61,023 nucleotides of DNA from an uncultured Hyphomicrobiales bacterium (lineage in GTDB: Bacteria > Pseudomonadota > Alphaproteobacteria > Rhizobiales > Beijerinckiaceae): NCBI GenBank assembly GCA_903851305.1, contig CAINNX010000065.1, positions 1 through 61,023 on the forward strand, given 5' to 3'. A program made the position numbers and the translations under genes. Positions within the stretch are counted from its first letter, which is position 1, and every line of letters begins with the position of its first letter. The notes beneath the pieces are model-generated. The model saw only the letters and a list, made by a program, of their open reading frames with translations, ran no database searches and was not told where the DNA came from. Shown in pieces: positions 27,829-36,591 of this stretch.

Positions 27829-28212
27829 TCAAGACCGTGGCCGTTTTGAAGCCATCGCGGCACGTTCGTCTAGCAAAGTGAGCAAGGCTCGCACATCCGT
27901 CTCTGACAGGGTTGAAATCTGACGGGCAAATTTATTTGCCAGTTCGGTGGCTTCAGCACCAAGCCCTGCCGTATCAACAACAATCCGTGGATGTGAAATC
28001 TGAGCGAGGCGTTCGATTTCTTCAGCTTCATCCCAAATCACATTGAAAAAAGTGATGATGCGCTGAACGAGATACCAAGCTGGCGCACCTCTATGCCCAT
28101 GTTCAAGAGCAGAAAGATAGGCCGGTGAAACGCCGATAGCGGCGGCCATATCTTTCATCGTAATGCCGCGCTCTGCCCGCATGACGCGCAACTTTTGGCC
28201 CAAGGGCGTCAT
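27829..28212 (-). CDS. XRE-family helix-turn-helix protein
   Basis: 127-residue protein with an N-terminal HTH: MTPLGQKLRVMRAERGITMKDMAAAIGVSPAYLSALEHGHRG. A helical tail with ISTLSETDVRALLTLLDERAA follows. It overlaps the smr gene by 4 nt (ATGA) and is part of the mltA-smr-HTH run. Its regulatory target is unknown. Confidence 0.88.
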   Translation of the reverse strand: MTPLGQKLRVMRAERGITMKDMAAAIGVSPAYLSALEHGHRGAPAWYLVQRIITFFNVIWDEAEEIERLAQISHPRIVVDTAGLGAEATELANKFARQISTLSETDVRALLTLLDERAAMASKRPRS

Positions 28213-28808
28213 GTCTGCGGACTTTCTGTCAAACGGCGACCCGCGCGCAGACGCACATAAAGTGCACCACTGCCACCATGACCGCGCGCAGCTTCCTCAA
28301 ATTCCAAAACAATGTGACGCAAGTCAGGTTCAGATAACCAATGGGGAACCACGCGACGCAAAATTCCCATGCGATCATGATAGCCCGTTTCGGACGAAAC
28401 CTGCGTTCGCCCCTTGCCGGTAACCACCAAAACAACACGCACATCATTCTGGTGAGCCCGCATCAAAAAGCCCCGCAAAGCTTCATGGGCTTGTGTCTGA
28501 TGCATCCCGTGCAAATCGAGCTTCATGGTCACGTCTAACTGACCACGTGACAAACGCTGTTTCAGGCGACGCTCCAATGGAGCCAATGGGGGTGATTTTG
28601 CCTTTTCGGGCAGCGCAGGCTTTTTGGGTGGAGGGGCAGCCACAAGCGGGGCGGCATTTTCAGCTATTTGAATGGGCTCATCATCATCATGTGCGGGGAG
28701 CTCGGCTCCGGGTTTGGCACGAACGGTTCGGGCCACTTCTACCCATATCCGCACATCCTCACGGGTCAGACGGCCACCTTTCGGACGGGATGGAGGCCGG
28801 CCCTTCAT
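28209..28808 (-). CDS. Smr-domain protein
   Basis: 199-residue protein with a disordered, charged N-terminal part (RPKGGRLTREDVRIW and a KKPALPEKAKSPP linker). The C-terminal Smr domain has LDLHGMHQTQAHEALRGF, VVLVVTGKG and LRRVVPHWLSEP. Smr domains are DNA- or RNA-cleaving modules related to the MutS2 C-terminus. Stand-alone versions may act on nucleic acids, recently often on mRNA with stalled ribosomes. It overlaps both neighbours by 4 nt. Confidence 0.9.
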   Translation of the reverse strand: MKGRPPSRPKGGRLTREDVRIWVEVARTVRAKPGAELPAHDDDEPIQIAENAAPLVAAPPPKKPALPEKAKSPPLAPLERRLKQRLSRGQLDVTMKLDLHGMHQTQAHEALRGFLMRAHQNDVRVVLVVTGKGRTQVSSETGYHDRMGILRRVVPHWLSEPDLRHIVLEFEEAARGHGGSGALYVRLRAGRRLTESPQT

Positions 28809-29941
28809 GGCGCAAAACCTTTAGGTAAAAGAACAGTCATCCGCCCATGATGTCGAATATTCCCAGCCAGACGGCCAGCGTCATCGCCCGTACCAAAATA
28901 AAGGTCCGCCCGTGCCGGACCCAAAATGGCCGAACCCGTATCTTGTGCGATCATCAACCGATGGAAGGGAATCATGGCATCATCATGCCACGGGAGATTG
29001 GCTTCAATCCAGAAGGGGAGGCCATAAGGCCACAGGCTACGATCAACGGCGATAGAGCGCATAGGTGTCAACGGAACATTCGCCGCTGCCACAGGCTCAA
29101 GGGAATCATCGTGAACAGGTGATGCCGAAAAGAAAACAAAGGAGTCATTTCGGTGAAGTAAAGCGCGTCCACGCTCACCCGGCCTTTGTCCAGTCTGTCG
29201 AACCCAAGCTTTCAGTCGCTCCAATGACATGTCTTCCAGCGGGATCTCGCCATCTGCGATCAGAATTTTTCCAATCGACGTATAGGGACGACCGTTGCGT
29301 CCTGCATAGGTGAGATCAATCTTTGTTCCGTCTGGAAAACGCAATCGTGCTGATCCTTGCACATGAATCATAAACGCTTCGATCGCGTCTGCCACGAAAG
29401 CCACTGGATGTGTGTGCGATTCAATCGCGCCTGCATCAATCTCGGCGCGTGACGGATAGACTTTACGAGTACCATCAGGCATCAGCCGCGCTGCTGCAAA
29501 GCCTGACAATTCAGCAATATCTTCCCCTAGCAAGAGAGTGACTAAATCATCAGGCCGCGCGAACAAAGGCTCTGTAAAATTTTCAGTGCAAACGGGTGAA
29601 GCAAAAATTTCAGGTCTGTAGTAGGCTGTGAAGAAAGCGCTGCTAGCTTGGTTCAGGGAATCATTTGGCACTATCAAATAGGGCGTGAATTGGGTTTCAA
29701 AAAAATCGCGCGCCTCCTCCGATGTGAGGGGCCCAAGTGATAGAGCTAACTTAGCAATCTCAACCTGCTGTGAAAGCGGCTCTAAACCCAGACGCTGATG
29801 AGGAATTGCTTCGAAAATTGCTCGACATGATTGCAGGTAAGCTTTCCAGCTTTCCTGATGATTATCTTTTTCAAACAGCGTGAGATTTTCAAAGCTCAGC
29901 TTTTCGAGTCTTGCAGCAAGCGTCTTGCTGAGATCATCCAT
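28805..29941 (-). CDS. mltA: MltA-type lytic murein transglycosylase
   Basis: Peptidoglycan lytic transglycosylase, 378 residues. The MltA core has AYYRPEIFASP, GSARLRFPDGTKIDLTYAGRNGRPYTSIG and the terminal 3D domain MIAQDTGSAILGPARADLYFG with the catalytic aspartate. No signal peptide or lipobox is visible at the N-terminus (MDDLSKTLAARLEKLSF), unlike enterobacterial MltA. The start is reasonably fixed by the 5-nt spacing to the Tim44-like gene. Export route is therefore unclear. Confidence 0.88.
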   Translation of the reverse strand: MDDLSKTLAARLEKLSFENLTLFEKDNHQESWKAYLQSCRAIFEAIPHQRLGLEPLSQQVEIAKLALSLGPLTSEEARDFFETQFTPYLIVPNDSLNQASSAFFTAYYRPEIFASPVCTENFTEPLFARPDDLVTLLLGEDIAELSGFAAARLMPDGTRKVYPSRAEIDAGAIESHTHPVAFVADAIEAFMIHVQGSARLRFPDGTKIDLTYAGRNGRPYTSIGKILIADGEIPLEDMSLERLKAWVRQTGQRPGERGRALLHRNDSFVFFSASPVHDDSLEPVAAANVPLTPMRSIAVDRSLWPYGLPFWIEANLPWHDDAMIPFHRLMIAQDTGSAILGPARADLYFGTGDDAGRLAGNIRHHGRMTVLLPKGFAP

Positions 29942-29946
29942 ATCAA

Positions 29947-30654
29947 TCAGGCGCCAACTTCCGTCGCAACCAAACGCCAGTTTGGATCACGCGAGCTGGT
30001 TTCACGCGCAAAAGTCCAGACATCAATCATATCGACAATTTTGTCAGGATTCCCATCAACAATCTTGCCATCTTTGCTGCGCGTTGCCGTAATCAGTTTC
30101 GACTGGAAGCGCATCGTGATCTGCGCTGTTACGTCTCGCAATTGAACATCAACCATGGCTGCCCGATCAATCGACACGAATGTGGTGTCGACAGTGTCAC
30201 CACGAGCCTCACGATCATTGATAGCTGCGAGGAAACTGTCATAAACTTCTCCGGAAAGAAGGTCGCGCAAGACGCCTTGGTTGCCGGCCGCAAATGACAT
30301 GATGATCATTTCATAAGCCGACTTAGCGCCATCAATAAATGAACGTGGCTCAAAGGTTTTGTCAGCTTGGGAGACGACCTCAAGGCCTGGCAGAACATAC
30401 TGCTCAATACCAGGAATCTGCAGCCATGCAGCCCGCATATCATCAATGGATTGTTCTGACGGTTCAGAAACCTTGCCAGGATAGGGGATAACATTGTCCG
30501 AAGCCTCCGCGGGGGGCTCCAGCTTGCGGCGATACATTTCTAGATTTGATTGCTCTTGGCCCGTTCGGGTTCCCAAAACCGAGCGGAGCTTCCAAACGAC
30601 GAAAACGGCCAAAAGCCCAAAAACCAGTGTTGTGGCGTCCATTGATCTTATCAT
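29947..30654 (-). CDS. Tim44-like domain protein
   Basis: 235-residue protein with one N-terminal membrane segment (LVFGLLAVFVVWKLRSVLG), a polar linker and a C-terminal Tim44-like domain (EPRSFIDGAKSAYEMIIMSFAAGN, LRDLLSGEVYDSFLAAI, TRSKDGKIVDGNPDKIVDMIDVWTFARE). It is the alphaproteobacterial relative of mitochondrial TIM44. The bacterial role is not firmly known; an envelope-associated function is likely. ATG at 30654 or 30642 are both possible. It is divergent from fxsA. Confidence 0.85.
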   Translation of the reverse strand: MIRSMDATTLVFGLLAVFVVWKLRSVLGTRTGQEQSNLEMYRRKLEPPAEASDNVIPYPGKVSEPSEQSIDDMRAAWLQIPGIEQYVLPGLEVVSQADKTFEPRSFIDGAKSAYEMIIMSFAAGNQGVLRDLLSGEVYDSFLAAINDREARGDTVDTTFVSIDRAAMVDVQLRDVTAQITMRFQSKLITATRSKDGKIVDGNPDKIVDMIDVWTFARETSSRDPNWRLVATEVGA

Positions 30655-30770
30655 CCAGCCTGATGTCGACCCGGCTCTGTCATTCGCCGGAACCTATTCA
30701 TATATATCAGATAGGATCGCAATTGCAGTTTGCTAATGGCGATTGAGGGCAAACTGACGGGGACGTGATA

Positions 30771-31220
30771 GTGAAGGGCATTCTAAAACTGGCCCTGCTG
30801 GTGTGGGCAGGTGCCGAATTGCTAACATTTGCCATTTTGGTCTCGATTTTAGGACTGGGCCTAACACTGTTGCTTGGCTTGGTGACGACTTTAGCCGGCT
30901 TTTTTCTGATCGGTCGCTCCAGCCGGGCAGTCCTTGAAGAATTGCAGCAGGCAGGCCAGCCGGAGGGGCAAAGGATCGATTTCGTCATTCTAGGGCCGGC
31001 GCGGATCCTCGCCGCGATCCTTTTGATTCTTCCCGGATTTTTGACTGATTTGATGGGGCTCTTGCTACTGCTTCCGGGAGTTGGGGATACTGCCTCCGGT
31101 ATCATGCGCCGTCGCTATGCAACAGGGTCATCACGAACGCTCGATCTCCATGCCTCGGAATGGCATGCAAACCCGTCCCCGGGGCAATCTTTGCCACGCG
31201 CGCATGATGATCGTATCTGA
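30771..31220 (+). CDS. fxsA: FxsA-family membrane protein
   Basis: 149-residue protein with the FxsA layout: membrane segments ILKLALLVWAGAELLTFAILVSILG and LTLLLGLVTTLAGFFLIG, then ILAAILLILPGFLTDLMGLLLLLPGV, the diagnostic PGFLTD-PG pattern. E. coli FxsA interferes with F-exclusion of phage T7; the native role is unknown. GTG at 30771 has GGGGA 7 nt upstream; GTG at 30765 is an alternative. It lies upstream of secB, as in other rhizobia. Confidence 0.88.
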   Translation: MKGILKLALLVWAGAELLTFAILVSILGLGLTLLLGLVTTLAGFFLIGRSSRAVLEELQQAGQPEGQRIDFVILGPARILAAILLILPGFLTDLMGLLLLLPGVGDTASGIMRRRYATGSSRTLDLHASEWHANPSPGQSLPRAHDDRI

Positions 31221-31304
31221 TTTTTAAGCCCCGGATTGGCTTGTGAAGACAGCGCCAGCATGTTACCCGCCAAGCACAAATTTATTTTCGGAGATTAAGA
31301 CGAA

Positions 31305-31781
31305 ATGACGGACGCAAACGGAAATGGCGCTTCTCAGGATCTCGCCCCCCAGATGAACGTCCTGGCGCAATATACGAAGGATCTTTCTTTCGAAAATCCA
31401 AATGCGCCGCGCTCATTGACGTCTCAGCAGGGTGCGCCTGAAATCTCTATTCAGGTCAATGTGAACCTGCGTCAGCTCGCGGCCTCTGATTATGAAGTCG
31501 AATTGTTGCTTGAGGGCTCAGCCGTCGAGGGCGCAAATACTTTGTTCCGCTTTGAGCTGAATTACGGCGGTGTCTTCCGCGTTCAGAATGTACCCGAACA
31601 AGATTTGCAACCTATTTTGATGATCGAATGCCCGCGCCTTCTCTTCCCGTTTGCGCGTGAAATCGTGGCCAACGCCATCCGTGGTGGTGGCTTCCCGCCT
31701 TTGCTGATTGATCCGATTGATTTCGTCAGCCTCTACCGTCAGCGCCTGGCAGAGAATGAAAATCCCACGTCGGCCTCTTAA
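31305..31781 (+). CDS. secB: Protein-export chaperone SecB
   Basis: Tetrameric cytosolic chaperone that keeps preproteins unfolded for SecA. The 158-residue protein has [38 protein letters not shown] and [32 protein letters not shown], all typical. Its stop codon overlaps that of convergent dnaQ by 4 nt (TTAA). Confidence 0.96.
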   Translation: MTDANGNGASQDLAPQMNVLAQYTKDLSFENPNAPRSLTSQQGAPEISIQVNVNLRQLAASDYEVELLLEGSAVEGANTLFRFELNYGGVFRVQNVPEQDLQPILMIECPRLLFPFAREIVANAIRGGGFPPLLIDPIDFVSLYRQRLAENENPTSAS

Positions 31782-32473
31782 GAAGCCGGTCCGAGATATT
31801 TTATCCAAACAGCTTTTTCGCTCATCTTTCCGATAAAGGAACGGTGGGCGTTTTCGTCTTCTGAGCTGATCAAAACTGGCAATGGCTCGGGCCTTGGTCG
31901 AACCTCAACAGCTTCCGTTTTTTGGACGACTTTGATGTCATTCGCCAAAACGAGTGTTGATTGTCGTCCGCCACAGAGCTCGACATAAACTTCCGCCAGT
32001 AATTCAGCATCGAGCAGCGCACCATGTTGAACGCGCCGGGAATTATCGATGCGATATCGTGAACACAGCGCATCTAGCGATGCTGGAGATCCAGGATATT
32101 TGCGCCGAGCCATAGCCAGCGTGTCAATCACACGGTCCATCATTAAAGGCGTTCGACCACACCGTTTTAGCTCGGCATTGAGAAAACGCATATCAAAGTC
32201 GGCGTTATGAATGACGAGAACTGAATCACCGACAAACGCCAAAAAATCTTCGACCACCTGATCAAAGGTGGGCTTCCCCTTCAAAAATTGTGTCGACAAT
32301 CCATGAACGCGAAAGGCTTCATCAGGAACCTCGCGTTTAGGGTCAATATAGACATGAAAATGTTCACCAGTGACGATAGTATTTATGGTTTCGACGCATG
32401 CTATTTCGACGATCCGATCACCCGTCACGGGATCAAGGCCGGTTGTTTCTGTGTCGAGAATAATTTGTCGCAT
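31778..32473 (-). CDS. dnaQ: DNA polymerase III epsilon subunit (proofreading exonuclease)
   Basis: 3'-5' exonuclease of the replicative polymerase, 231 residues. DEDDh motifs are visible: [10 protein letters not shown] (ExoI), [13 protein letters not shown] (ExoII) and [14 protein letters not shown] (ExoIII) with the catalytic His. ATG at 32473 is preceded by GTG in frame at 32476. It is the last gene of the ppsR-maf-coaE-dnaQ run beside oriC. Confidence 0.95.
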   Translation of the reverse strand: MRQIILDTETTGLDPVTGDRIVEIACVETINTIVTGEHFHVYIDPKREVPDEAFRVHGLSTQFLKGKPTFDQVVEDFLAFVGDSVLVIHNADFDMRFLNAELKRCGRTPLMMDRVIDTLAMARRKYPGSPASLDALCSRYRIDNSRRVQHGALLDAELLAEVYVELCGGRQSTLVLANDIKVVQKTEAVEVRPRPEPLPVLISSEDENAHRSFIGKMSEKAVWIKYLGPAS

Positions 32474-32498
32474 CACAGCCCTGTATGATCAGCAGTGC

Positions 32499-33077
32499 TC
32501 AAACGAATGCACGTAAAAAACGGTCTATCTGGCGACGGGCATCATCAAAACCGTTTGATGTATCCACTACCAGATGGGCGCGGCGGCGCTTTTCTTCATC
32601 AGGCATCTGTTTTGACAGAATGACATCAAATTTTCCCGGCGTCATTCCGGGCCGCTGTAAGACTCGCGCTTTTTGCACGGCAAAAGGTGCGGAAACAACA
32701 AGAATAATGTCCATGTCCTGATCTAGACCGGTTTCAAAAAGCAGAGGAACATCGCAAACAGCATAACGGGCCCCGGTGAGGCGGGCGCGGTCCAAGAATG
32801 CTTTGCGATGGGCCGAGACAAGCGGGTGAACCAGCTCTTCAAGCCGCTTTATAGCAGCTGGATCGGCCAAGACGATATTGGCTAATCTGTTGCGGTCTAT
32901 TCCTGAAGAGCCCGCCGCCGCTGGAAAGGCCTCCAGAATGGGGGCGCCTTTTGGACCAGCATAAATATCATGAACTGCACGATCGGAATCATGCACAGGT
33001 ATGCCGAAATCGCGGAAAATGGCCGCCGTTGCCGATTTTCCCATTCCAACAGATCCCGTGAGGCCAATGACACGCAT
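32499..33077 (-). CDS. coaE: Dephospho-CoA kinase
   Basis: Last step of CoA synthesis, 192 residues. It opens RVIGLTGSVGMGKSATAAIF with the P-loop and shows VPLLFETGLDQ and VVSAPFAVQKARVL. ATG at 33077 was chosen; a TTG at 33086 would overlap the maf stop as TTGA. In rhizobia aroE usually lies between maf and coaE; it is absent here. Confidence 0.94.
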   Translation of the reverse strand: MRVIGLTGSVGMGKSATAAIFRDFGIPVHDSDRAVHDIYAGPKGAPILEAFPAAAGSSGIDRNRLANIVLADPAAIKRLEELVHPLVSAHRKAFLDRARLTGARYAVCDVPLLFETGLDQDMDIILVVSAPFAVQKARVLQRPGMTPGKFDVILSKQMPDEEKRRRAHLVVDTSNGFDDARRQIDRFLRAFV

Positions 33078-33082
33078 CTTGG

Positions 33083-33706
33083 TCAAACCTCTACCAAACC
33101 GGCTTCGCGGAAAAAGGCGAGTAATGGTTGAAGGGGGAGCCCCAAGATCGTGCTATGGTCACCTTCAACTTTTTCGAACAAATGAATGCCAAGCCCCTCA
33201 ATCTGATAAGCGCCCACACTCTTTGTCACACTTGATCCTGCAGCATCAAGATAGGACATGAGAAAGTTATCGCTAAAGTCTCGCATCGTCAGTTGCGCGG
33301 TCTCGACATGACCCATACGCTTTTCTTCACCAAAATAGCATACGACCGCCGAATGGAGTTGATGCGTTTGACCACGTAACGACTTCAAATGCTCGCCGGC
33401 TTTTTCTACTGATGCAGGCTTATGAAATTGTTCCCTGCCTAAGGCCAAAGTTTGGTCGGCAGCAACAATCCAGCGGTTTTTATAACGGGCAGCGACGTCA
33501 CGTGCTTTTGCATCGGCGAGCGCTAAAGCTATTTGAGCGGGATGCTCGCCTTTTACCTGCAGGCCTTCTTCAATGGCGCGCTCATCGACATGGGCACCCA
33601 CCGCCTCGACAGGAACCATAATATCTTGCAAAAGCTTTAGCCGGGTCACACTTGTTGACGCAAGAATAAGCGCATTCTTGTCACGCCAAATTCGGCTCTG
33701 CCCCAT
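33083..33706 (-). CDS. maf: Maf-like nucleotide pyrophosphatase
   Basis: Hydrolyses non-canonical or modified nucleoside triphosphates. The 207-residue protein has LILASTSVTRLKLLQDI, VGAHVDERAIEE, WIVAADQTLALG and SVGAYQIEGLGIHLFEKVEGDHSTILGLPL, a standard Maf pattern. The usual SxSPRR start loop is altered to STSVTRLKL, closer to the YceF/m7GTP subgroup. It follows ppsR by 4 nt. Confidence 0.93.
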   Translation of the reverse strand: MGQSRIWRDKNALILASTSVTRLKLLQDIMVPVEAVGAHVDERAIEEGLQVKGEHPAQIALALADAKARDVAARYKNRWIVAADQTLALGREQFHKPASVEKAGEHLKSLRGQTHQLHSAVVCYFGEEKRMGHVETAQLTMRDFSDNFLMSYLDAAGSSVTKSVGAYQIEGLGIHLFEKVEGDHSTILGLPLQPLLAFFREAGLVEV

Positions 33707-33710
33707 GATA

Positions 33711-34544
33711 TCAGCCTTCCGCGATAAATTTCATGCGATGCTCTTTATAGAGATCGAGAATAGCTGCGGTAGTTTCTTCAATTGAACGTCGTGTCACATC
33801 AATCATTGACCAGCCGCGTTCAGCAAAAAGTCTCTTAGATTGAGCTATTTCTGCAGCGACTGCCGTTCGATCTACATATGGGCTTTCTTGATCGGCGTTC
33901 AAAGCGAGAAGCCTATTTTGACGGATTTGCACAATCCGCTCTGGTGAAGCAATCAAGCCAACAATCAATGGTCGCTTCAGCTTTTCTACAAAGGGCGGCA
34001 AAGATACGCCTGGTACGAGCGGAATATTGGCCGTCTTAATCCCGCGATTTGCAAGATAAATACTGGTTGGTGTTTTGGACGTGCGGCTCACTCCAAGCAA
34101 AAGAACATCTGCCTCTTCGAGATTTTCAACTTGCTGTCCGTCATCGTGCATCATGGTATAATTTAGCGCATCGATACGCCGAAAATATTCCGCATTCAGC
34201 ATATGCTGGGCGCCTGGGCGTGATGTTTGTGCCGTGCCGAGATAGGACTGAAACATACCGAAAATCGGTTCCAAAACTGACAAACATGGACTTCCACATT
34301 CGCGGCAGGATTCAACCAAAACGCTGGTTAATTCCGGATCAACCAAGGTGAAAAGAACAATCCCGGGCGCTGACTCAATTTCAGCAATAGCCCTGTCCAG
34401 CTGCGCTCTAGTTCGCAGCAATGGGTAGACATGCTCGATTGATGATACGCCCTGAAACTGTGCTGTCACAGCCCGACTGACTGCAATTAGGGTTTCACCC
34501 GTCGCATCTGAAACTAAGTGAAGATGAAAATAATTACGTCCCAC
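33711..34544 (-). CDS. ppsR: PEP synthase/PPDK regulatory kinase-phosphorylase (DUF299)
   Basis: Bifunctional kinase and pyrophosphorylase that switches PEP synthetase or pyruvate phosphate dikinase off and on. The 277-residue protein opens NYFHLHLVSDATGETL and has the P-loop GVSRTSKTPTSIYLANRG and NIPLVPGVSLPPF. The start is GTG at 34544. In Caulobacter and relatives a member of this family lies next to the replication origin, as here. Confidence 0.93.
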   Translation of the reverse strand: MGRNYFHLHLVSDATGETLIAVSRAVTAQFQGVSSIEHVYPLLRTRAQLDRAIAEIESAPGIVLFTLVDPELTSVLVESCRECGSPCLSVLEPIFGMFQSYLGTAQTSRPGAQHMLNAEYFRRIDALNYTMMHDDGQQVENLEEADVLLLGVSRTSKTPTSIYLANRGIKTANIPLVPGVSLPPFVEKLKRPLIVGLIASPERIVQIRQNRLLALNADQESPYVDRTAVAAEIAQSKRLFAERGWSMIDVTRRSIEETTAAILDLYKEHRMKFIAEG

Positions 34545-34773
34545 AATCTATCCATGCATTTGGCCTGTCCACAAAGCCTGTATGACTGGGGACAAGTTTG
34601 GAAAAAGGATCAACCAGGGCACAACTTCGAATTTCCATCTCGCGCTAGCCCGGATTTCTATTAACATTAAAGACATAGAGACACGGAAAGCCAGTAGGGC
34701 CGTGGGTAAACTGGATTATGGTGACAAGCTGTTAGTTGTTTTACGGATACTCGGGATCGACTTATTGTTATCC

Positions 34774-34788
34774 TTAAGCTTTTATTAA
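34774..34788. promoter_or_regulatory. CtrA box inside oriC
   Basis: TTAA-GCTTTTA-TTAA is an exact match to the full CtrA consensus TTAA-N7-TTAA. It is directly followed by the DnaA-like CCATCCACA and overlaps TTATCCTTA on its left. In Caulobacter CtrA silences the origin from such sites in swarmer cells. The same use here is inference. Confidence 0.7.
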
Positions 34789-34829
34789 CCATCCACAGCC
34801 TCAGGAAGAGCTGTTGATCTGTGAGGATG

Positions 34830-34838
34830 CGTGGATAA
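34830..34838 (-). promoter_or_regulatory. DnaA box (TTATCCACG on the minus strand)
   Basis: CGTGGATAA on the plus strand differs from the consensus TTATCCACA at one position only. It is the best DnaA box in the putative origin. Confidence 0.65.
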
Positions 34839-34946
34839 ATAAGACTTAGCCTGTTCACTAATTGGCACCACGGTATTCTGGGGGCTAATAAGAAGAAGAA
34901 AAAGATCAAAAGATCTTTGAAGGTTTTTTTAAGGGACAAGTGGAAA

Positions 34947-35987
34947 GTGTCGCATAAACCGGAAAACAAGCTTTTCATTCAAGCTCTAGATGGACAATCG
35001 AGCTCGATCCCTCCTTTATGGATGATGCGCCAAGCTGGCCGTTATCTTCCCGAATATAGAGAGATCAGAGCAACAGTTCCGACCTTTCTTGATTTTTGTT
35101 ATTCTCCAAAATTAGCGACAGAAGCCACTCTTCAGCCCATTCGACGGTTTGGCTTTGATGCTGCAATTCTGTTTAGCGATATTCTCGTAGTACCTGACGC
35201 CTTAGGACAGAAAGTCAGCTTTGAGCAGGGCGAAGGACCCCGTTTACCCCCAATAGAAGATCTAGCTGGTCTCGCAGCCTTACGTGACCAGATTGATCTT
35301 GAAAGATTAAGTCCGGTTTTTGAGACAATCGACAGGCTTAAGACAGCTCTTCCTTCTGCAACGTCTTTGATTGGTTTTTGTGGTGCACCTTGGACTGTTG
35401 CCAGTTACATGGTAGCTGGCCGGGGGACACCAGACCAAAAACCTGCACGCCTCTTTGCATATCAAAAACCTGATTTATTTCAGAACCTTATCGATCTTTT
35501 GGTACAAGCATCCATCGATTATTTGGAGAGACAATTCGAAGCGGGAGTTGAATCTGTTCAAATTTTTGATTCATGGGCCGGCGTTTTGCCTGTTACCGAA
35601 TTTGAGAGATGGTGTCTCAAACCTATTTCAGATATCACTGCTGGGCTCAAAGCTCGGGTGCCACATGCCCGCGTGATTGCATTTCCTAGAGGGGTAGGGT
35701 CCCATCTGGAGGCTTTTATAAGTCATCCTGGAATTAATGCTCTTGGCCTCGATACATCAGCTGACCTGACTTGGGTTGCGCAACAAATCCACCCAAAAAA
35801 GACAGTTCAAGGAAACCTTGATCCTTTGGCATTGATTGCCGGAGGACGAGCATTGGATCAAAGTGTTGATCGCATCAAATCGGCGTTCTCTGGTCGCCCC
35901 TATATTTTCAACCTAGGTCACGGGATCACCCCTGAGACGCCGATTGCCCATGTGGAGCAAATGGTTGCCAGGGTCAGAGCAAAGTGA
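34947..35987 (+). CDS. hemE: Uroporphyrinogen decarboxylase
   Basis: Decarboxylates uroporphyrinogen III to coproporphyrinogen III in haem synthesis. The 346-residue protein has PPLWMMRQAGRYLPEYREIR, the family loop with catalytic arginine and the later aspartate in FSDILVVPDALG, and FCGAPWTVASYMVAG. GTG at 34947 was chosen; a TTG at 34917 would extend it by 10 codons. It abuts oriC. Local base composition is clearly more AT-rich than in the flanking operons. Confidence 0.95.
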   Translation: MSHKPENKLFIQALDGQSSSIPPLWMMRQAGRYLPEYREIRATVPTFLDFCYSPKLATEATLQPIRRFGFDAAILFSDILVVPDALGQKVSFEQGEGPRLPPIEDLAGLAALRDQIDLERLSPVFETIDRLKTALPSATSLIGFCGAPWTVASYMVAGRGTPDQKPARLFAYQKPDLFQNLIDLLVQASIDYLERQFEAGVESVQIFDSWAGVLPVTEFERWCLKPISDITAGLKARVPHARVIAFPRGVGSHLEAFISHPGINALGLDTSADLTWVAQQIHPKKTVQGNLDPLALIAGGRALDQSVDRIKSAFSGRPYIFNLGHGITPETPIAHVEQMVARVRAK

Positions 35988-36415
35988 TGACTTATCTCTG
36001 GCTGAAGACGTTGCACATCCTAGCTGTCATCTCTTGGATGGCGGGATTGCTCTACCTTCCCCGGTTATTCGTTTATCATTGTGGTTTAGCTTCTGGTTCA
36101 GAGACTGCACGTCTGTTTGAATTGATGGAATACCGGCTTTACCGATTTATTATGACGCCAGCACTTGTTGTTGCCTGGCTGACGGGCCTCTATATGGCCT
36201 CGGTTTCTGGCTTTTGGCTTGAAGCTTGGTTTATCAGTAAATTTGTCCTGATTATTCTTATGTCCGGCGTCCATGGCTTTTTAGGGCGTCTGCGCAAAGA
36301 CTTTGTGGCCGGGATTAATTCCCGCAGTGATCGTTATTTCCGTGTGCTCAACGAAGTCCCAACCCTCCTGATGATCTTTATAGTCGCTTTAGTGGTCATC
36401 AAACCCTTTGGTTGA
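35987..36415 (+). CDS. hemJ: Protoporphyrinogen IX oxidase HemJ
   Basis: Membrane protein for the penultimate haem step in organisms without HemG or HemY. The 142-residue protein has four membrane segments, LWLKTLHILAVISWMAGLLYLPRLFVYH with the conserved His10, and the conserved lysine in WFISKFVLIILMS. The start overlaps the hemE stop by one base (TGATG), so it is translated with hemE, the step two enzymes earlier in the pathway. Confidence 0.92.
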   Translation: MTYLWLKTLHILAVISWMAGLLYLPRLFVYHCGLASGSETARLFELMEYRLYRFIMTPALVVAWLTGLYMASVSGFWLEAWFISKFVLIILMSGVHGFLGRLRKDFVAGINSRSDRYFRVLNEVPTLLMIFIVALVVIKPFG

Positions 36416-36591
36416 AACCATACCCATCCTTCACCAGCTTGATCAGATGTTCAAATTAAGCTAGGTTTCGTCTCCCTCCTAAATGGCGCTTCGTACTTGG
36501 CCTTGGGCTTGTTTCCCGCCTGCGCAGATGCCCTCCCATATATTCTTTTCATTCCGCTAACTGATGCGGGATTTTGTAAGGACTAACCCCG

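Larger units (their letters stand above)
34545..34946. other. oriC: Probable chromosomal origin of replication (oriC)
   Basis: 402-bp gene-free region between ppsR and hemE, the position of the origin in Caulobacter and other alphaproteobacteria. It holds one near-consensus DnaA box (34830-34838, reverse TTATCCACG). Degenerate boxes lie at 34565-34573 (CTGTCCACA), 34701-34709, 34768-34776 (TTATCCTTA) and 34789-34797 (CCATCCACA), and a perfect CtrA box at 34774-34788. An A-rich stretch and an AAAGATC/GATCTTT repeat precede hemE. I saw no GANTC site. parA, parB and two parS sites lie within 9 kb, which supports the call. Confidence 0.8.
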
